The notes under the pieces: model-generated | Told to the model about the DNA's origin: nothing | The model's input: the letters and a program-made list of their open reading frames with translations, nothing else | Databases searched by the model: none | From: Pseudomonas sp. A34-9 | Lineage (GTDB): Bacteria; Pseudomonadota; Gammaproteobacteria; Pseudomonadales; Pseudomonadaceae | DNA length: 64,000 nucleotides | Direction: 5' to 3' | NCBI RefSeq assembly: GCF_029543085.1 | Contig: NZ_CP119967.1 | Coordinates: forward strand, 5,619,001 to 5,683,000 | Shown: positions 7,857-15,968 of the stretch, piece by piece | Layout: every line of letters begins with the position of its first letter | Position numbering within the stretch: the stretch's first letter is position 1 | Program-made: the position numbers and the translations under genes

Positions 7857-9194
7857 ATGATTCCTTCACAGACTTCCCGCATGGCTCCGGCCATCAACAC
7901 TGCCACGGGTGGCATCGGCGACAAGATCCGCGGCGCCATGGCCGTCGGCAAGACCCGTTGGGGCATGCTGGCACTGGTGTTTTTCGCCACCACCCTGAAC
8001 TACATCGACCGCGCAGCCCTCGGCGTCATGCAGCCGATCCTCGCCAAGGAAATGAGCTGGACGGCGATGGATTACGCCAACATCAACTTCTGGTTTCAGG
8101 TCGGCTACGCGATCGGTTTCGTCCTGCAAGGTCGACTGATCGACCGGGTCGGCGTCAAGCGCGTGTTCTTCTGCGCCGTACTGCTGTGGAGCCTGGCCAC
8201 CGGTGCCCACGGTCTGGCGACATCGGCCGTCGGCTTCATGGTCTGCCGGTTCATCCTCGGTCTGACTGAAGCGGCGAACTACCCGGCCTGTGTGAAGACC
8301 ACGCGCCTGTGGTTCCCGGCCGGCGAACGCGCAGTCGCCACCGGCATCTTCAACGCCGGCACCAACGTCGGTGCGATGTTCACGCCAATGCTGCTGCCAC
8401 TGGTCCTGCACGTCTGGGGCTGGCAAGCGGCGTTCCTGTGCATGTCGGCACTGGGCGGCATCTGGCTGTTGTTCTGGGGCTTGAAGTACTTCAACCCGGA
8501 AGATCATCCGAGCGTCAAACAGTCCGAGCTGGACTACATCCAGCAAGAAGTCGAACCGGAACAGGCCCGCGTACCGTTTTCGAAGATCCTGCGCATGCGC
8601 GGCACCTGGGCTTTCGCCCTCGCCTACTCGCTGACTGCGCCAGTGTTCTGGTTCTACCTGTACTGGCTGCCGCCGTTTCTCAACCAGCAATACAACCTGG
8701 GCATCAACGTCACCCAGATGGGTATTCCGCTGATCATCATTTACGTCACGGCTGACTTCGGTAGCGTCGGTGGCGGCATCTTGTCTTCGTTCCTGATCGG
8801 TCGCGGGATGAACTCGATCAAGGCGCGGCTGCTGTCGATGTTCCTGTTTGCCTGCTGCATCATCGGCGTGGTCATGGCGGCTGGCTCGGCCAATCTGTGG
8901 GTCGCAGTGGCGGCTATCTCTCTGGCCATCGGTGCACATCAGGCCTGGACCGCAAACATCTGGAGCCTGGTGATGGACTACACGCCCAAGCACATGATGA
9001 GCACGGTGTTCGGTTTCGGCGGCATGTGCGCAGCGATCGGCGGGATGTTCATGACCCAGATCGTCGGCCACATCCTCACCGTGACCAACAACAACTACAC
9101 CGTGTTGTTCACCTTGATCCCGGCGATGTACTTCATTGCGCTGACGTGGATGTACTTCATGGCGCCGCGCAAAATTCCTACCGTCACCGAGTAA
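7857..9194 (+). CDS. MFS transporter (ACS family), likely quinate/shikimate uptake
   Basis: A 445-residue inner-membrane carrier with about 12 helices. The signature LNYIDRAALGVMQPILAKEM in the first helix and loop, GRLIDRVGVKRVFFCAVLLW between helices 2 and 3, and ILGLTEAANYPACVKTTRLWFP in helix 4 mark the anion:cation symporter (ACS) family, which takes up organic acids such as galactonate, hexuronates and phthalate. Length is normal. The ATG at 7857 follows GGTGG; a GTG at 7848 is the alternative. It is divergent from quiC, as in the P. aeruginosa PA0241-PA0242 pair, so the substrate is most likely quinate, shikimate or 3-dehydroshikimate. Substrate assignment is by context only. Confidence 0.88.
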   Translation: MIPSQTSRMAPAINTATGGIGDKIRGAMAVGKTRWGMLALVFFATTLNYIDRAALGVMQPILAKEMSWTAMDYANINFWFQVGYAIGFVLQGRLIDRVGVKRVFFCAVLLWSLATGAHGLATSAVGFMVCRFILGLTEAANYPACVKTTRLWFPAGERAVATGIFNAGTNVGAMFTPMLLPLVLHVWGWQAAFLCMSALGGIWLLFWGLKYFNPEDHPSVKQSELDYIQQEVEPEQARVPFSKILRMRGTWAFALAYSLTAPVFWFYLYWLPPFLNQQYNLGINVTQMGIPLIIIYVTADFGSVGGGILSSFLIGRGMNSIKARLLSMFLFACCIIGVVMAAGSANLWVAVAAISLAIGAHQAWTANIWSLVMDYTPKHMMSTVFGFGGMCAAIGGMFMTQIVGHILTVTNNNYTVLFTLIPAMYFIALTWMYFMAPRKIPTVTE

Positions 9195-9214
9195 CCGGCC
9201 TACACCACCTTCCC

Positions 9215-9302
9215 CTGTAGGAGCTGCGGCACGCTGCGATCTTTTGATCTTGATGTTGAAGATCAAAAGATCTCAACCTCGTTTCACTCGCCAGCTCCTA
9301 CA
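9215..9302. repeat. REP doublet (REPIN), diverged GAGCTG type
   Basis: CTGTAGGAGCTGCGGCACGCTGCGATC and a poorer inverted copy (GATCTCAACC ... CCAGCTCCTACA) flank TTTTGATCTTGATG..GATCAAAAGAT. It lies between the MFS gene and the convergent EamA gene. Its right end contains the EamA stop codon (TAG on the minus strand at 9298-9300). Confidence 0.75.
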
Positions 9303-10188
9303 AGGGTTGGTGTTTTCTGCTCTGCTGCCACGCCGCCGCCAGCCCGCTGCAACAGATCACCGCAATGCCGATGATCGTCAACAGACTCGGCGTGTGATTG
9401 AACAGCAACCAGCCCAACAACCCCGCAAACACGATCTGGCAATAACCGAACGGCGCCAGCAACGCCGGAGCGGCATGGCGGAATGCCTGGGTCAGAAACA
9501 AATGCGCAGTCATCCCGCAACTGCCCAGCGCCAGCATTAGCCCGGCATGGGTCAGCGTCGGCACTTGCCAGAAGAACGGCACCAGCGCACTCATCACCAG
9601 CGTGTTGCACAACCCGGCGAAAAAGTTGCTGGTGGTCGGGCTGTCCACTTCGGCGAGCTTGCGGGTCAGCAGTTGATAGAAGCAGAAAAACAGCGCCGAA
9701 CAGAACGGCAGCAACACCGCCGGTGTGAACAATTCACCGCCCGGGTGAACGATGATCAGCACGCCGATAAAGCCGCAGATCACGGCAATCCATTGCCCGC
9801 GTGTCACACGCTCCTTGAGCAGCGGCACCGACAAAGCGGTGACTAATACCGGCGCAAGAAAGTTGACCGCCGTGGCTTCCGCCAGCGGGATATACAGCAG
9901 GGCCGTGGTGAAAAACAGGCTTGTACCGAGTAGGCAAAGTGCTCGGGTCAACTGCCATAACGGCTTCTTGGTGCGCAGGACGCGCAACCCGGACTGCGGC
10001 AGAAAAATCCCCGCCATCAGTAAGGTGTGCACCAGATAGCGTGCCCAGACCACCATCACGATCGGATAGAAACCCGAGAGGTATTTCGACAATGCGTCGT
10101 GACTGGAGAACAGGAAGGTCGCCACAACGATCAGCAAGATCCCTTTGAAGGGTTGGTTGACACCGGAGAGCGGGGTGCTGACGGTCAT
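9298..10188 (-). CDS. DMT/EamA family transporter
   Basis: A 296-residue membrane protein with ten predicted helices in two EamA repeats (residues about 15-140 and 150-285), e.g. GILLIVVATFLFSSHDALSKYL and LPLAEATAVNFLAPVLVTALS. The drug/metabolite superfamily moves amino acids, nucleosides, sugars or other small metabolites in either direction. It is co-directional with the isomerase and Gfo/Idh genes but 100 bases beyond them, with a REP unit in the gap, so it may or may not share their transcript. The last codons (CAA CCC TTG) and stop lie at or inside a REP element, so the C-terminus may have been altered by that element. Substrate unknown. Confidence 0.88.
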   Translation of the reverse strand: MTVSTPLSGVNQPFKGILLIVVATFLFSSHDALSKYLSGFYPIVMVVWARYLVHTLLMAGIFLPQSGLRVLRTKKPLWQLTRALCLLGTSLFFTTALLYIPLAEATAVNFLAPVLVTALSVPLLKERVTRGQWIAVICGFIGVLIIVHPGGELFTPAVLLPFCSALFFCFYQLLTRKLAEVDSPTTSNFFAGLCNTLVMSALVPFFWQVPTLTHAGLMLALGSCGMTAHLFLTQAFRHAAPALLAPFGYCQIVFAGLLGWLLFNHTPSLLTIIGIAVICCSGLAAAWQQSRKHQPL

Positions 10189-10242
10189 TGGGTTTCCTTG
10201 TGGTGCCGTAAAAGATCAAAAGCTTCGCAGGCAGTCTCGCCT

Positions 10243-10275
10243 CCCCCTGTGGGAGCGGACGTGCCCGCGATCAGG
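10243..10275. repeat. single REP-like unit, diverged
   Basis: CCCCTGTGGGAGCGGACGTG and the following CCCGCGATC resemble the GTGGGAGCGAGC...GCTCGCGA family but with changed core. It sits in the 100-base gap between the EamA and isomerase genes. Confidence 0.45.
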
Positions 10276-10288
10276 TGCGCAGCAGCGC

Positions 10289-11104
10289 TTACAGCCGCGC
10301 CAACAACTCCCGCGTTCTATCAATCGCCATCTGCGCCCGCTGCAATCCGCTCACGCCCTGCTCCAGCAGTTTAACCGTGGGAATTTCCAGACTCAGTGGG
10401 ATATTAGCCGGCAGCGCTTTCAGCAACCCGAGCAGATCACAATCACCCTCGCCGGGAAACCGCCGCTCGTTGCGCGCCTGACGCAAGATCTCGGCCATGT
10501 CTGACGGTCGCGGACCCGCGACATCACATAACTGCGCATAACGCAGGCGCGACATCGGCACTTGCGCCAGATCCTCCAAGCGTGACGCCGAACGATCAAA
10601 GTGAAACGCATCAACCAGCACCGCAGCGTTTTCCCGATCAGCGTTTTCGACAATTCGCAGCGCTTGTTCGAGGTTGCGCGCATCAGTCCAGGGCATGAAC
10701 TCCAGATGCGGGTGCAACCCGTAAGGCGCGGCCAGATCGCACAGGGCCGCGAAGTTCTCAGTCAGCCGCTGTTCGTCAGAATCGTTACCGGCGACCAGCA
10801 ATTCAGTAGCGCCCAATTGCGCGCCGACCGTAAGAAGCTTCTCGAAATCGGCGACGACGGTTTGCGGCTTCAAACGCAGGATTTCCACATCGAGTACACG
10901 GATGCCGGTATCGCGCAGGCGTTGCAACGTCTGACGCCGCAAATCGCCATCGGCTACCAGCGGGAAGTGATATTCCTCAGGTGTCGCCGGTTCCAGGCGC
11001 AAGCCGACATGGCTGTAACCGGCACGCGCGGCCACCTCGACCATTTGCGGTGGCGACAACTCCAGCACGGTCAGGCTGGCCAGGGACAGGATTCGTTCGC
11101 TCAT
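10289..11104 (-). CDS. sugar phosphate isomerase/epimerase-like TIM-barrel protein
   Basis: A 271-residue xylose-isomerase-like (AP endonuclease family 2) barrel. Recognisable elements: ERILSLASLTVLELSPPQMV, GYSHVGLRLEPATPEE, TELLVAGND, the metal-site strand HPHLEFMPWTDARNL, VLVDAFHFDRS, RLRYAQLCDVAGPRP and FPGEGDCDLLGLL, ending SLEIPTVKLLEQG. Relatives include inosose dehydratases, epimerases and dehydroshikimate dehydratases. Four acidic or His ligands (Glu, Asp, His, Glu) appear retained, so it is probably an active metal enzyme. The ATG at 11104 comes two bases after the Gfo/Idh stop codon, so the two are translationally coupled; such pairs are common in polyol and sugar-acid catabolism. 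The reaction is unknown. Confidence 0.85.
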   Translation of the reverse strand: MSERILSLASLTVLELSPPQMVEVAARAGYSHVGLRLEPATPEEYHFPLVADGDLRRQTLQRLRDTGIRVLDVEILRLKPQTVVADFEKLLTVGAQLGATELLVAGNDSDEQRLTENFAALCDLAAPYGLHPHLEFMPWTDARNLEQALRIVENADRENAAVLVDAFHFDRSASRLEDLAQVPMSRLRYAQLCDVAGPRPSDMAEILRQARNERRFPGEGDCDLLGLLKALPANIPLSLEIPTVKLLEQGVSGLQRAQMAIDRTRELLARL

Positions 11105-11106
11105 GT

Positions 11107-12168
11107 TCAAGCCTCGATCAGTGCAGGGGCGCAGGCGCGGCCAGTGGCGGCAGCTTCGCGAATGGCTTCGATCAGCGCGAGGGTGCGCGCTGCATCGGCA
11201 GCGCTCACCAACGGCTCGACCTCCCGGCGTGCCACGCGGACGAAATGCTCTAACTGCAAGCGTAAAGCTTCGTCACCGCTGTAGGACTCTTCCACACTCA
11301 ACAACGGTTCATGCCAACCGGCATCCACCTGATCAGCGGCGTAATGCCAACGCTTGAGTTGCGGAATGCTCAACGCTCCGGCGGTACCCGCCAGCAGATA
11401 ACACGGTTGATCCGCCTGGCGCGGATACGCCGGGTTTTCACCGGATGCCAGCTCCCAACTCCACGGTGCCGCAACTGCATCGGAACCGCTCAACGTGCCA
11501 AGTGTGCCGCTCACAAATTGCAGCAACACTGCCGCGCTGTCTTCGTTGGCGAAACCGCGCACTGAGTTGTCAGTGATCGCTTGCACCGATCGCACCTCAC
11601 CGCACAGGTGACGCAACAGGTCGAGATCGTGAATCAGGTTAGTCAGCAACATCCCCGCCCCCGCTTCACGGCGCCACGGGATCTCGAAATAGCTGTCCGG
11701 TTTGCGCAACTGAAACAGCGCGGTGACCGTGGTCAGGCGCCCGAGCGCTCCGCTCTGCAGCAATTCATAAGCGCGAACGATCAATGGATTGTGGCGCCGA
11801 TGATGGCCGACCAGAACCGGCACACCGCTGCGTTTAACCGCCGCGACCAGCTCGCGCGCTTCATCCAGATGCACGCCGACCGGTTTCTCCAACAGCACCG
11901 GTACGCCTGCCGCCAGACAATCGAGCGCCGTCGCGACGTGCTGATTATTCGGATTGGCGACGATCACCGCGTCTGGCCTGACGTGCTCGAGCATCTGACG
12001 ATGATCAGCGAAATGCCTTACACCCCATTCAGCCGCAAGTGCTGCTGATTGCGGCCCGGGATCAGCTACCGCGCAGAGCGTCGCTTCGGTGAGGAATTGC
12101 AGATGCCGATAATGTTGCTGGCCCATGTTGCCAGCACCGATCAAGGCGATTCGAAGGGGCGAATTCAA
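11107..12168 (-). CDS. Gfo/Idh/MocA family oxidoreductase
   Basis: About 353 residues: an N-terminal Rossmann fold (IALIGAGNMGQQHYRHL) and the C-terminal Gfo/Idh domain. The catalytic Lys is in VLLEKPVGVHLDEA near residue 95, and a dehydrogenase His-rich strand follows (LLTNLIHDLDLLRHLCGEV). The family oxidises or reduces hydroxyl groups of inositols, sugars and related compounds with NAD(P). The TTG at 12168 is chosen as start because AGAGGA precedes it at good spacing and the Rossmann strand begins seven residues later; a GTG at 12204 would add 12 residues. It is coupled to the isomerase gene and preceded by an IclR-type palindrome. Substrate not determined. Confidence 0.88.
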   Translation of the reverse strand: MNSPLRIALIGAGNMGQQHYRHLQFLTEATLCAVADPGPQSAALAAEWGVRHFADHRQMLEHVRPDAVIVANPNNQHVATALDCLAAGVPVLLEKPVGVHLDEARELVAAVKRSGVPVLVGHHRRHNPLIVRAYELLQSGALGRLTTVTALFQLRKPDSYFEIPWRREAGAGMLLTNLIHDLDLLRHLCGEVRSVQAITDNSVRGFANEDSAAVLLQFVSGTLGTLSGSDAVAAPWSWELASGENPAYPRQADQPCYLLAGTAGALSIPQLKRWHYAADQVDAGWHEPLLSVEESYSGDEALRLQLEHFVRVARREVEPLVSAADAARTLALIEAIREAAATGRACAPALIEA

Positions 12169-12217
12169 GGTGCGGTCCTCTTGTGATTGTTCTCGGAATG
12201 ACACTCCGCAAACAATT

Positions 12218-12232
12218 TAGAACCGAGTTCCA
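12218..12232. promoter_or_regulatory. candidate IclR operator upstream of the Gfo/Idh operon
   Basis: TAGAAC-CGA-GTTCCA is a 15-base palindrome with one mismatch (read on the minus strand, TGGAAC-TCG-GTTCTA). It fits the IclR-family operator form TGGAAnnnnnTTCCA. It lies 50 bases upstream of the Gfo/Idh start. A second copy lies before the FAD dehydrogenase gene (13306-13320). Confidence 0.5.
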
Positions 12233-12299
12233 GAATCAAAAACCCATGAGTGAGAAAACCGTGCGAACACCGCACCCTTTCAGCAAATACAAAAATCCC

Positions 12300-12380
12300 T
12301 GTAGGAGCTGCCGAAGGCTGCGATCTTTTGATCTTGTCCCTTAAAAGCAAAAAGATCGCAGCCTTCGGCAGCTCCTACAA
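12300..12380. repeat. REP doublet (REPIN), GAGCTGCCGAAGG type
   Basis: TGTAGGAGCTGCCGAAGGCTGCGATC and its exact inverse GATCGCAGCCTTCGGCAGCTCCTACA flank a short AT-rich loop (TTTTGATCTTGTCCCTTAAAAGC). It lies 16 bases beyond the IclR stop codon, between the IclR gene and the Gfo/Idh promoter region. Confidence 0.9.
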
Positions 12381-12395
12381 GGGATTGGCGGCGGA

Positions 12396-13172
12396 TCAGA
12401 TAAACAGTTCTGAGGCCAGGCTCGCCGCGGATAATTCTTCGGTGAATGTCAGCAACAACGGCGCAAGTTCATGCAACCGCGCCCCCGGCATCCGCGCGCT
12501 CGGCCCGGCGATACTCAGCACGCCAATCACTCGCCCATCTGCAGGATGTCTCACCACCGCGGCAATCGCCGAAGTCCCCACTGCCGAACTCTCTTCGACA
12601 CAGGCATACCCCTGCTCGCGCGCCAAGCGCAGCCGCTCGAGCAACTCGATATTCGAGCGCGGCGCATTCGGCCCAACCCCCACCGGCACTTCCGCCGCTT
12701 GACGCTCAACCAGCGACAGCGCCTCGGCATCGCTCATGCACGCCAGCCATGCGTGCCCGGACGCGGTGTAGAACAGCGGCGCATCGCGGCCCATGTCCGG
12801 GTCATAACGCAGACCGGTACGCGCCCCCTGCGCCTTGGCGATCCAGGTCTGGCGCTCGCCATCGATCACGCCCAGACGCACCAGTTCACCGGTTTCCTGC
12901 GCCAGTCGATCCAGCACTGGCTGGACAATATCGGCGCCGCTACTCGAAAGGTATTGAAAGCCCATCGCGACCAGTTTGGTCGACAAGTGATAACGCAAGG
13001 TTTCCGCATTCTGCCGCACATAGCCCAAGCGGATCAGCTCGGCGAGCAAGCGGTGCGTTGCACTCTTGGGGATGCCCAGTTGCTCGGCCAGCATCTGCAT
13101 CGGCAGCCCGCGCGGATCACTGGTGAGGCTTTCCAGCACGCTGAAAACCCGTTCGATTTGACTGCCGGCCAT
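12396..13172 (-). CDS. IclR family transcriptional regulator
   Basis: A 258-residue regulator, the usual length. An N-terminal winged helix-turn-helix spans about residues 5-65 (GSQIERVFSVLESL, MQMLAEQLGIPKSATHRLLA, RLGYVRQN), and the IclR effector domain covers 80-250 (LAQETGELVRLGVIDGERQTW, YTASGHAWLACMS, REQGYACVEESSAVGTSAIA, GVLSIAGPSARMPG). The ATG at 13172 was chosen because the domain starts there; upstream codons lack family similarity. It is divergent from the FAD dehydrogenase gene and followed by the Gfo/Idh operon, and both have IclR-type palindromes upstream. It is therefore the probable switch for both arms. Confidence 0.93.
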   Translation of the reverse strand: MAGSQIERVFSVLESLTSDPRGLPMQMLAEQLGIPKSATHRLLAELIRLGYVRQNAETLRYHLSTKLVAMGFQYLSSSGADIVQPVLDRLAQETGELVRLGVIDGERQTWIAKAQGARTGLRYDPDMGRDAPLFYTASGHAWLACMSDAEALSLVERQAAEVPVGVGPNAPRSNIELLERLRLAREQGYACVEESSAVGTSAIAAVVRHPADGRVIGVLSIAGPSARMPGARLHELAPLLLTFTEELSAASLASELFI

Positions 13173-13274
13173 GGTGAAATCCAAATAAAATTTCGCCGAT
13201 TCTAGAAGACATCTCCCACAAAGCGAAATCTGGAACCGTACGTTCGATAACCGCCCGGTTTGTCGTATCAAGGC

Positions 13275-13304
13275 TTGTAGGCCGTCGGCAGCAATGGTTA
13301 TTTT
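13275..13304 (+). promoter_or_regulatory. possible promoter of the FAD dehydrogenase operon
   Basis: TTGTAG (13275-13280) and TATTTT (13299-13304) are spaced by 18 bases and resemble a sigma-70 promoter. The predicted start near 13311 falls inside the IclR-type palindrome at 13306-13320, an arrangement that would suit repression. Confidence 0.35.
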
Positions 13305-13305
13305 C

Positions 13306-13320
13306 TGGAATCAAATTCCA
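13306..13320. promoter_or_regulatory. candidate IclR operator before the FAD dehydrogenase gene
   Basis: TGGAAT-CAA-ATTCCA is a perfect 6-3-6 palindrome, close to the E. coli IclR site form (TGGAAATnATTTCCA). It is 29 bases before the ATG at 13350. A further half-site TGGAAC is at 13231-13236. Confidence 0.6.
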
Positions 13321-13349
13321 AAAAAAAAACCAGCCTGGAGCCTTGTTTG

Positions 13350-15089
13350 ATGCCTGCCGAACTTCCCGCAATCGACTGCGACGTATTAATCGTCGGCTCC
13401 GGCGCCGCCGGATTGTCAGCAGCCGTCACCGCTGCATGGCATGGCCTGAAGGTCATCGTCGTCGAAAAGGATTCGGTGTTCGGTGGCGCCACCGCATGGT
13501 CGGGGGGCTGGGCGTGGGTGCCGTGCAATCCGCTGGCCCGTCGCGCCGGCATCATCGAAGACGTCGAACAGCCGCGCACCTATTTGCGCCATGAGCTGGG
13601 CGAGCATTTCGATCCGGCGATGATCGACGCTTTCCTCGAAGCCGGGCCACGCATGGTCGCGTTTTTCGAGCAGCACACTGCCTTGCAGTTCGCCGACGGC
13701 AATGCGATTGCCGACATCCATGGCGACACACCGGGCGCAGGCACCGGCGGTCGATCGGTGATCGCCGCCCCCTACGATGGCCGCAAGGTCGGACGCTTGC
13801 TCAAGCGACTTCGTACGACCATGCGCGAAACGTCCTTCATGGGCATGCCGATCATGGCGGGCGCAGACCTGTCGGCGTTCCTCCACTTGACCCGTTCGCT
13901 GACAGCCGCGTGGCACGTGACGCGACGGTTCACTCGGCACCTGTTTGACCTCGCACGGCATGGCCGCGCGCTGCAACTGGTCAACGGCGTGGCGCTGGTC
14001 GCGCGACTGGCGAAATCGGCGGAAGACCTCGGCGTGTTGCTGTGGGAATCGGCGCCGGTGACCGAGTTGCTGCGCGACGAAAACCGCGTTTGCGGTGCTG
14101 TGATCAACAGCAACAAAGGCCCGATCCGCATTCATGCAGGCAAAGCCGTCGTGCTCGCGGCAGGTGGTTTCGCCAACGACATCGAACGCCGCCAAGCCCT
14201 GTTCCCGCGCACACCCACCGGCCACGAACATTGGGCATTGCCGCCACTGGCCGTGAATGGCGATGGCTTGCGGCTGGGCGAAAGCGTCGGTGCGCGGGTC
14301 AACAGCGACGTCGCGTCACCGGTCGCGTGGGCACCGGTTTCACAAGTGCCTCATTCCGACGGCAGCATCGGCCATTTCCCACACATCATTGAGCGCGGCA
14401 AACCCGGCATCATCGGCGTGCTCAGCAACGGTCAGCGTTTCGTCAACGAAGCCAACGGCTATTTCGACTACGTCAGCGCCATGGTTGCCGCCGCGCCAGA
14501 AGGTGAAGAAGTCGCCTCATGGCTGATCTGCACCCACGCCTTTCAACGTCGTTATGGCCTCGGCATATCGCGACCGTTTCCGCTTCCATTGTCAGAATTT
14601 ATCCGCAGCGGCTATCTGAAAACCGGCAATACCGTTGAGGAATTGGCCAACAATTGCGGCATCGACCCCAACGGTTTGCGCCAGACCCTCGACAACTACA
14701 ACCGCCATGCACGCCACGGCGAAGACCCGCAGTTCGGTCGTGGCTCAACACCCTACAACCGCAAACAGGGTGATCCGGCGAACCTTCCCAACCCCTGCGT
14801 TGCCCCCATAGAAACCGGCCCGTTCTACGCCGTAAAAGTCCAACCGGGCTGCTTCGGTACGTTTGCCGGCCTTAAGGTCAACCCACACGCGCAAGTGCTG
14901 AATGCCCACGAACAACCCATCACCGGCCTTTACGCAGCGGGTGGTGACATGGCCAGCATCATGGGTGGCCACTACCCGGCGGGCGGCATCAACCTCGGCC
15001 CGGCCCTGACTTTCGGTTACATCGCCGCCCGGCACATTGCCGGCATGACTGCTTTCGAACAGGAGATCGACCATGCAGTACATCGTTAA
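13350..15089 (+). CDS. FAD-dependent dehydrogenase, fumarate reductase/KstD-like
   Basis: A 579-residue flavoprotein. The FAD-binding Rossmann motif DVLIVGSGAAGLSAAVTAAW starts near residue 11, followed by VVEKDSVFGGATAWSGGWAW, AGKAVVLAAGGFAND, and the C-terminal FAD contact GLYAAGGDMASIMGGHYPAGGINLGPALTFG. This is the FAD_binding_2 family that includes fumarate reductase, 3-ketosteroid delta-1-dehydrogenase and tricarballylate dehydrogenase; it commonly introduces or reduces a C=C next to a carbonyl. No signal peptide or heme motif is seen, so it is cytoplasmic. The ATG at 13350 has GGAG upstream. The end overlaps the aldo/keto reductase start by 17 bases. Substrate unknown; a cyclic keto compound is plausible. 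Confidence 0.85.
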   Translation: MPAELPAIDCDVLIVGSGAAGLSAAVTAAWHGLKVIVVEKDSVFGGATAWSGGWAWVPCNPLARRAGIIEDVEQPRTYLRHELGEHFDPAMIDAFLEAGPRMVAFFEQHTALQFADGNAIADIHGDTPGAGTGGRSVIAAPYDGRKVGRLLKRLRTTMRETSFMGMPIMAGADLSAFLHLTRSLTAAWHVTRRFTRHLFDLARHGRALQLVNGVALVARLAKSAEDLGVLLWESAPVTELLRDENRVCGAVINSNKGPIRIHAGKAVVLAAGGFANDIERRQALFPRTPTGHEHWALPPLAVNGDGLRLGESVGARVNSDVASPVAWAPVSQVPHSDGSIGHFPHIIERGKPGIIGVLSNGQRFVNEANGYFDYVSAMVAAAPEGEEVASWLICTHAFQRRYGLGISRPFPLPLSEFIRSGYLKTGNTVEELANNCGIDPNGLRQTLDNYNRHARHGEDPQFGRGSTPYNRKQGDPANLPNPCVAPIETGPFYAVKVQPGCFGTFAGLKVNPHAQVLNAHEQPITGLYAAGGDMASIMGGHYPAGGINLGPALTFGYIAARHIAGMTAFEQEIDHAVHR

Positions 15090-15906
15090 TACCCAAGGTT
15101 TGAACATGCCGAAACTCGGCCTCGGCACCTGGCCAATGCTCGGCGATGAATGCACCCGCGCCGTGGAGCAAGCGCTGGAATTGGGTTATCGACACATCGA
15201 CACCGCGGCGGCCTACAACAACGAGGACGCTGTCGGACAAGCGCTGGCGAATACCCCGACACCACGCGAGCAGATCCATGTCACCACCAAAGTCTGGTGG
15301 GATCAGTTGCAACCCGACGCGATGCGGCACTCCATGGACCGCAGTCTTACGGCCTTGCGCAGCGACTACGTCGATCTGTTCATGATCCACTGGCCAACCA
15401 CCGACTGGGATCTGCCACGTACCCTCGAGACGCTGGCCTCGTTCAAGCAGCAAGGCCTGGCGCGGAACATCGGCGTAGCGAATTTTCCGCTACCGTTGCT
15501 GCGCAAAGTCATCGAGGAATATGGGATTGGTCTGTCAGCCGTTCAGGTCGAGTACCACGTACTCCTCGGTCAGAACGCCCTGCTTGACTACGCCCGCCAC
15601 CACAACCTGGCGCTGACGGCCTACACCCCGCTGGCGCGCAACAAGGTGTCGGACATCCCGCAGATTCAACAGATCGCCAACAAGCACGGCGTGCTGCCGA
15701 CTCAAGTGGCGTTGAAATGGCTGCTCGATCAACCCAACGTCGCGGCGATTCCCAAGGCCAGCAGCCGAACCAATCAACTGGCCAACCTCGCCTCGCTGAA
15801 GGTCGAACTCGACGATGAAGACCGCGCAATGATCGCCGCGCTGCCAAAGCGTGAACGCCAGGTCAGTCCGGATTTCGCCCCGGAGTGGGATGCATTTGAT
15901 CGCTGA
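15073..15906 (+). CDS. aldo/keto reductase, DkgB-like
   Basis: A 277-residue NADPH-dependent (alpha/beta)8 reductase. The catalytic tetrad is visible: Asp and Tyr in DTAAAYNNEDAVG, Lys in TTKVWWDQL and His in MIHWPTTDWD. IPKASSRTNQLANLASL is the cofactor loop. The C-terminus RQVSPDFAPEWDAFD matches the ending of E. coli DkgB, a 2,5-diketo-gluconate/methylglyoxal reductase. The ATG at 15073 has GGAGATCGACC upstream and lies inside the end of the FAD dehydrogenase gene, so the two are coupled. A strong hairpin follows. Its partner role is probably interconversion of a carbonyl and hydroxyl in the same pathway. Confidence 0.9.
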   Translation: MQYIVNTQGLNMPKLGLGTWPMLGDECTRAVEQALELGYRHIDTAAAYNNEDAVGQALANTPTPREQIHVTTKVWWDQLQPDAMRHSMDRSLTALRSDYVDLFMIHWPTTDWDLPRTLETLASFKQQGLARNIGVANFPLPLLRKVIEEYGIGLSAVQVEYHVLLGQNALLDYARHHNLALTAYTPLARNKVSDIPQIQQIANKHGVLPTQVALKWLLDQPNVAAIPKASSRTNQLANLASLKVELDDEDRAMIAALPKRERQVSPDFAPEWDAFDR

Positions 15907-15968
15907 TTGATCATCCAGCGATAGAAATCCTGCGCAGGATTGAATTTGCCGCACGCCAGACCGTCAAT

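Noticed and set aside
5750..8269. Very long open frame (839 codons) on the plus strand opposite quiC.
   Set aside because: It is antisense to a strongly supported gene, runs through the divergent REP element and shows no family pattern; GC-rich codon bias on the minus strand creates such frames.
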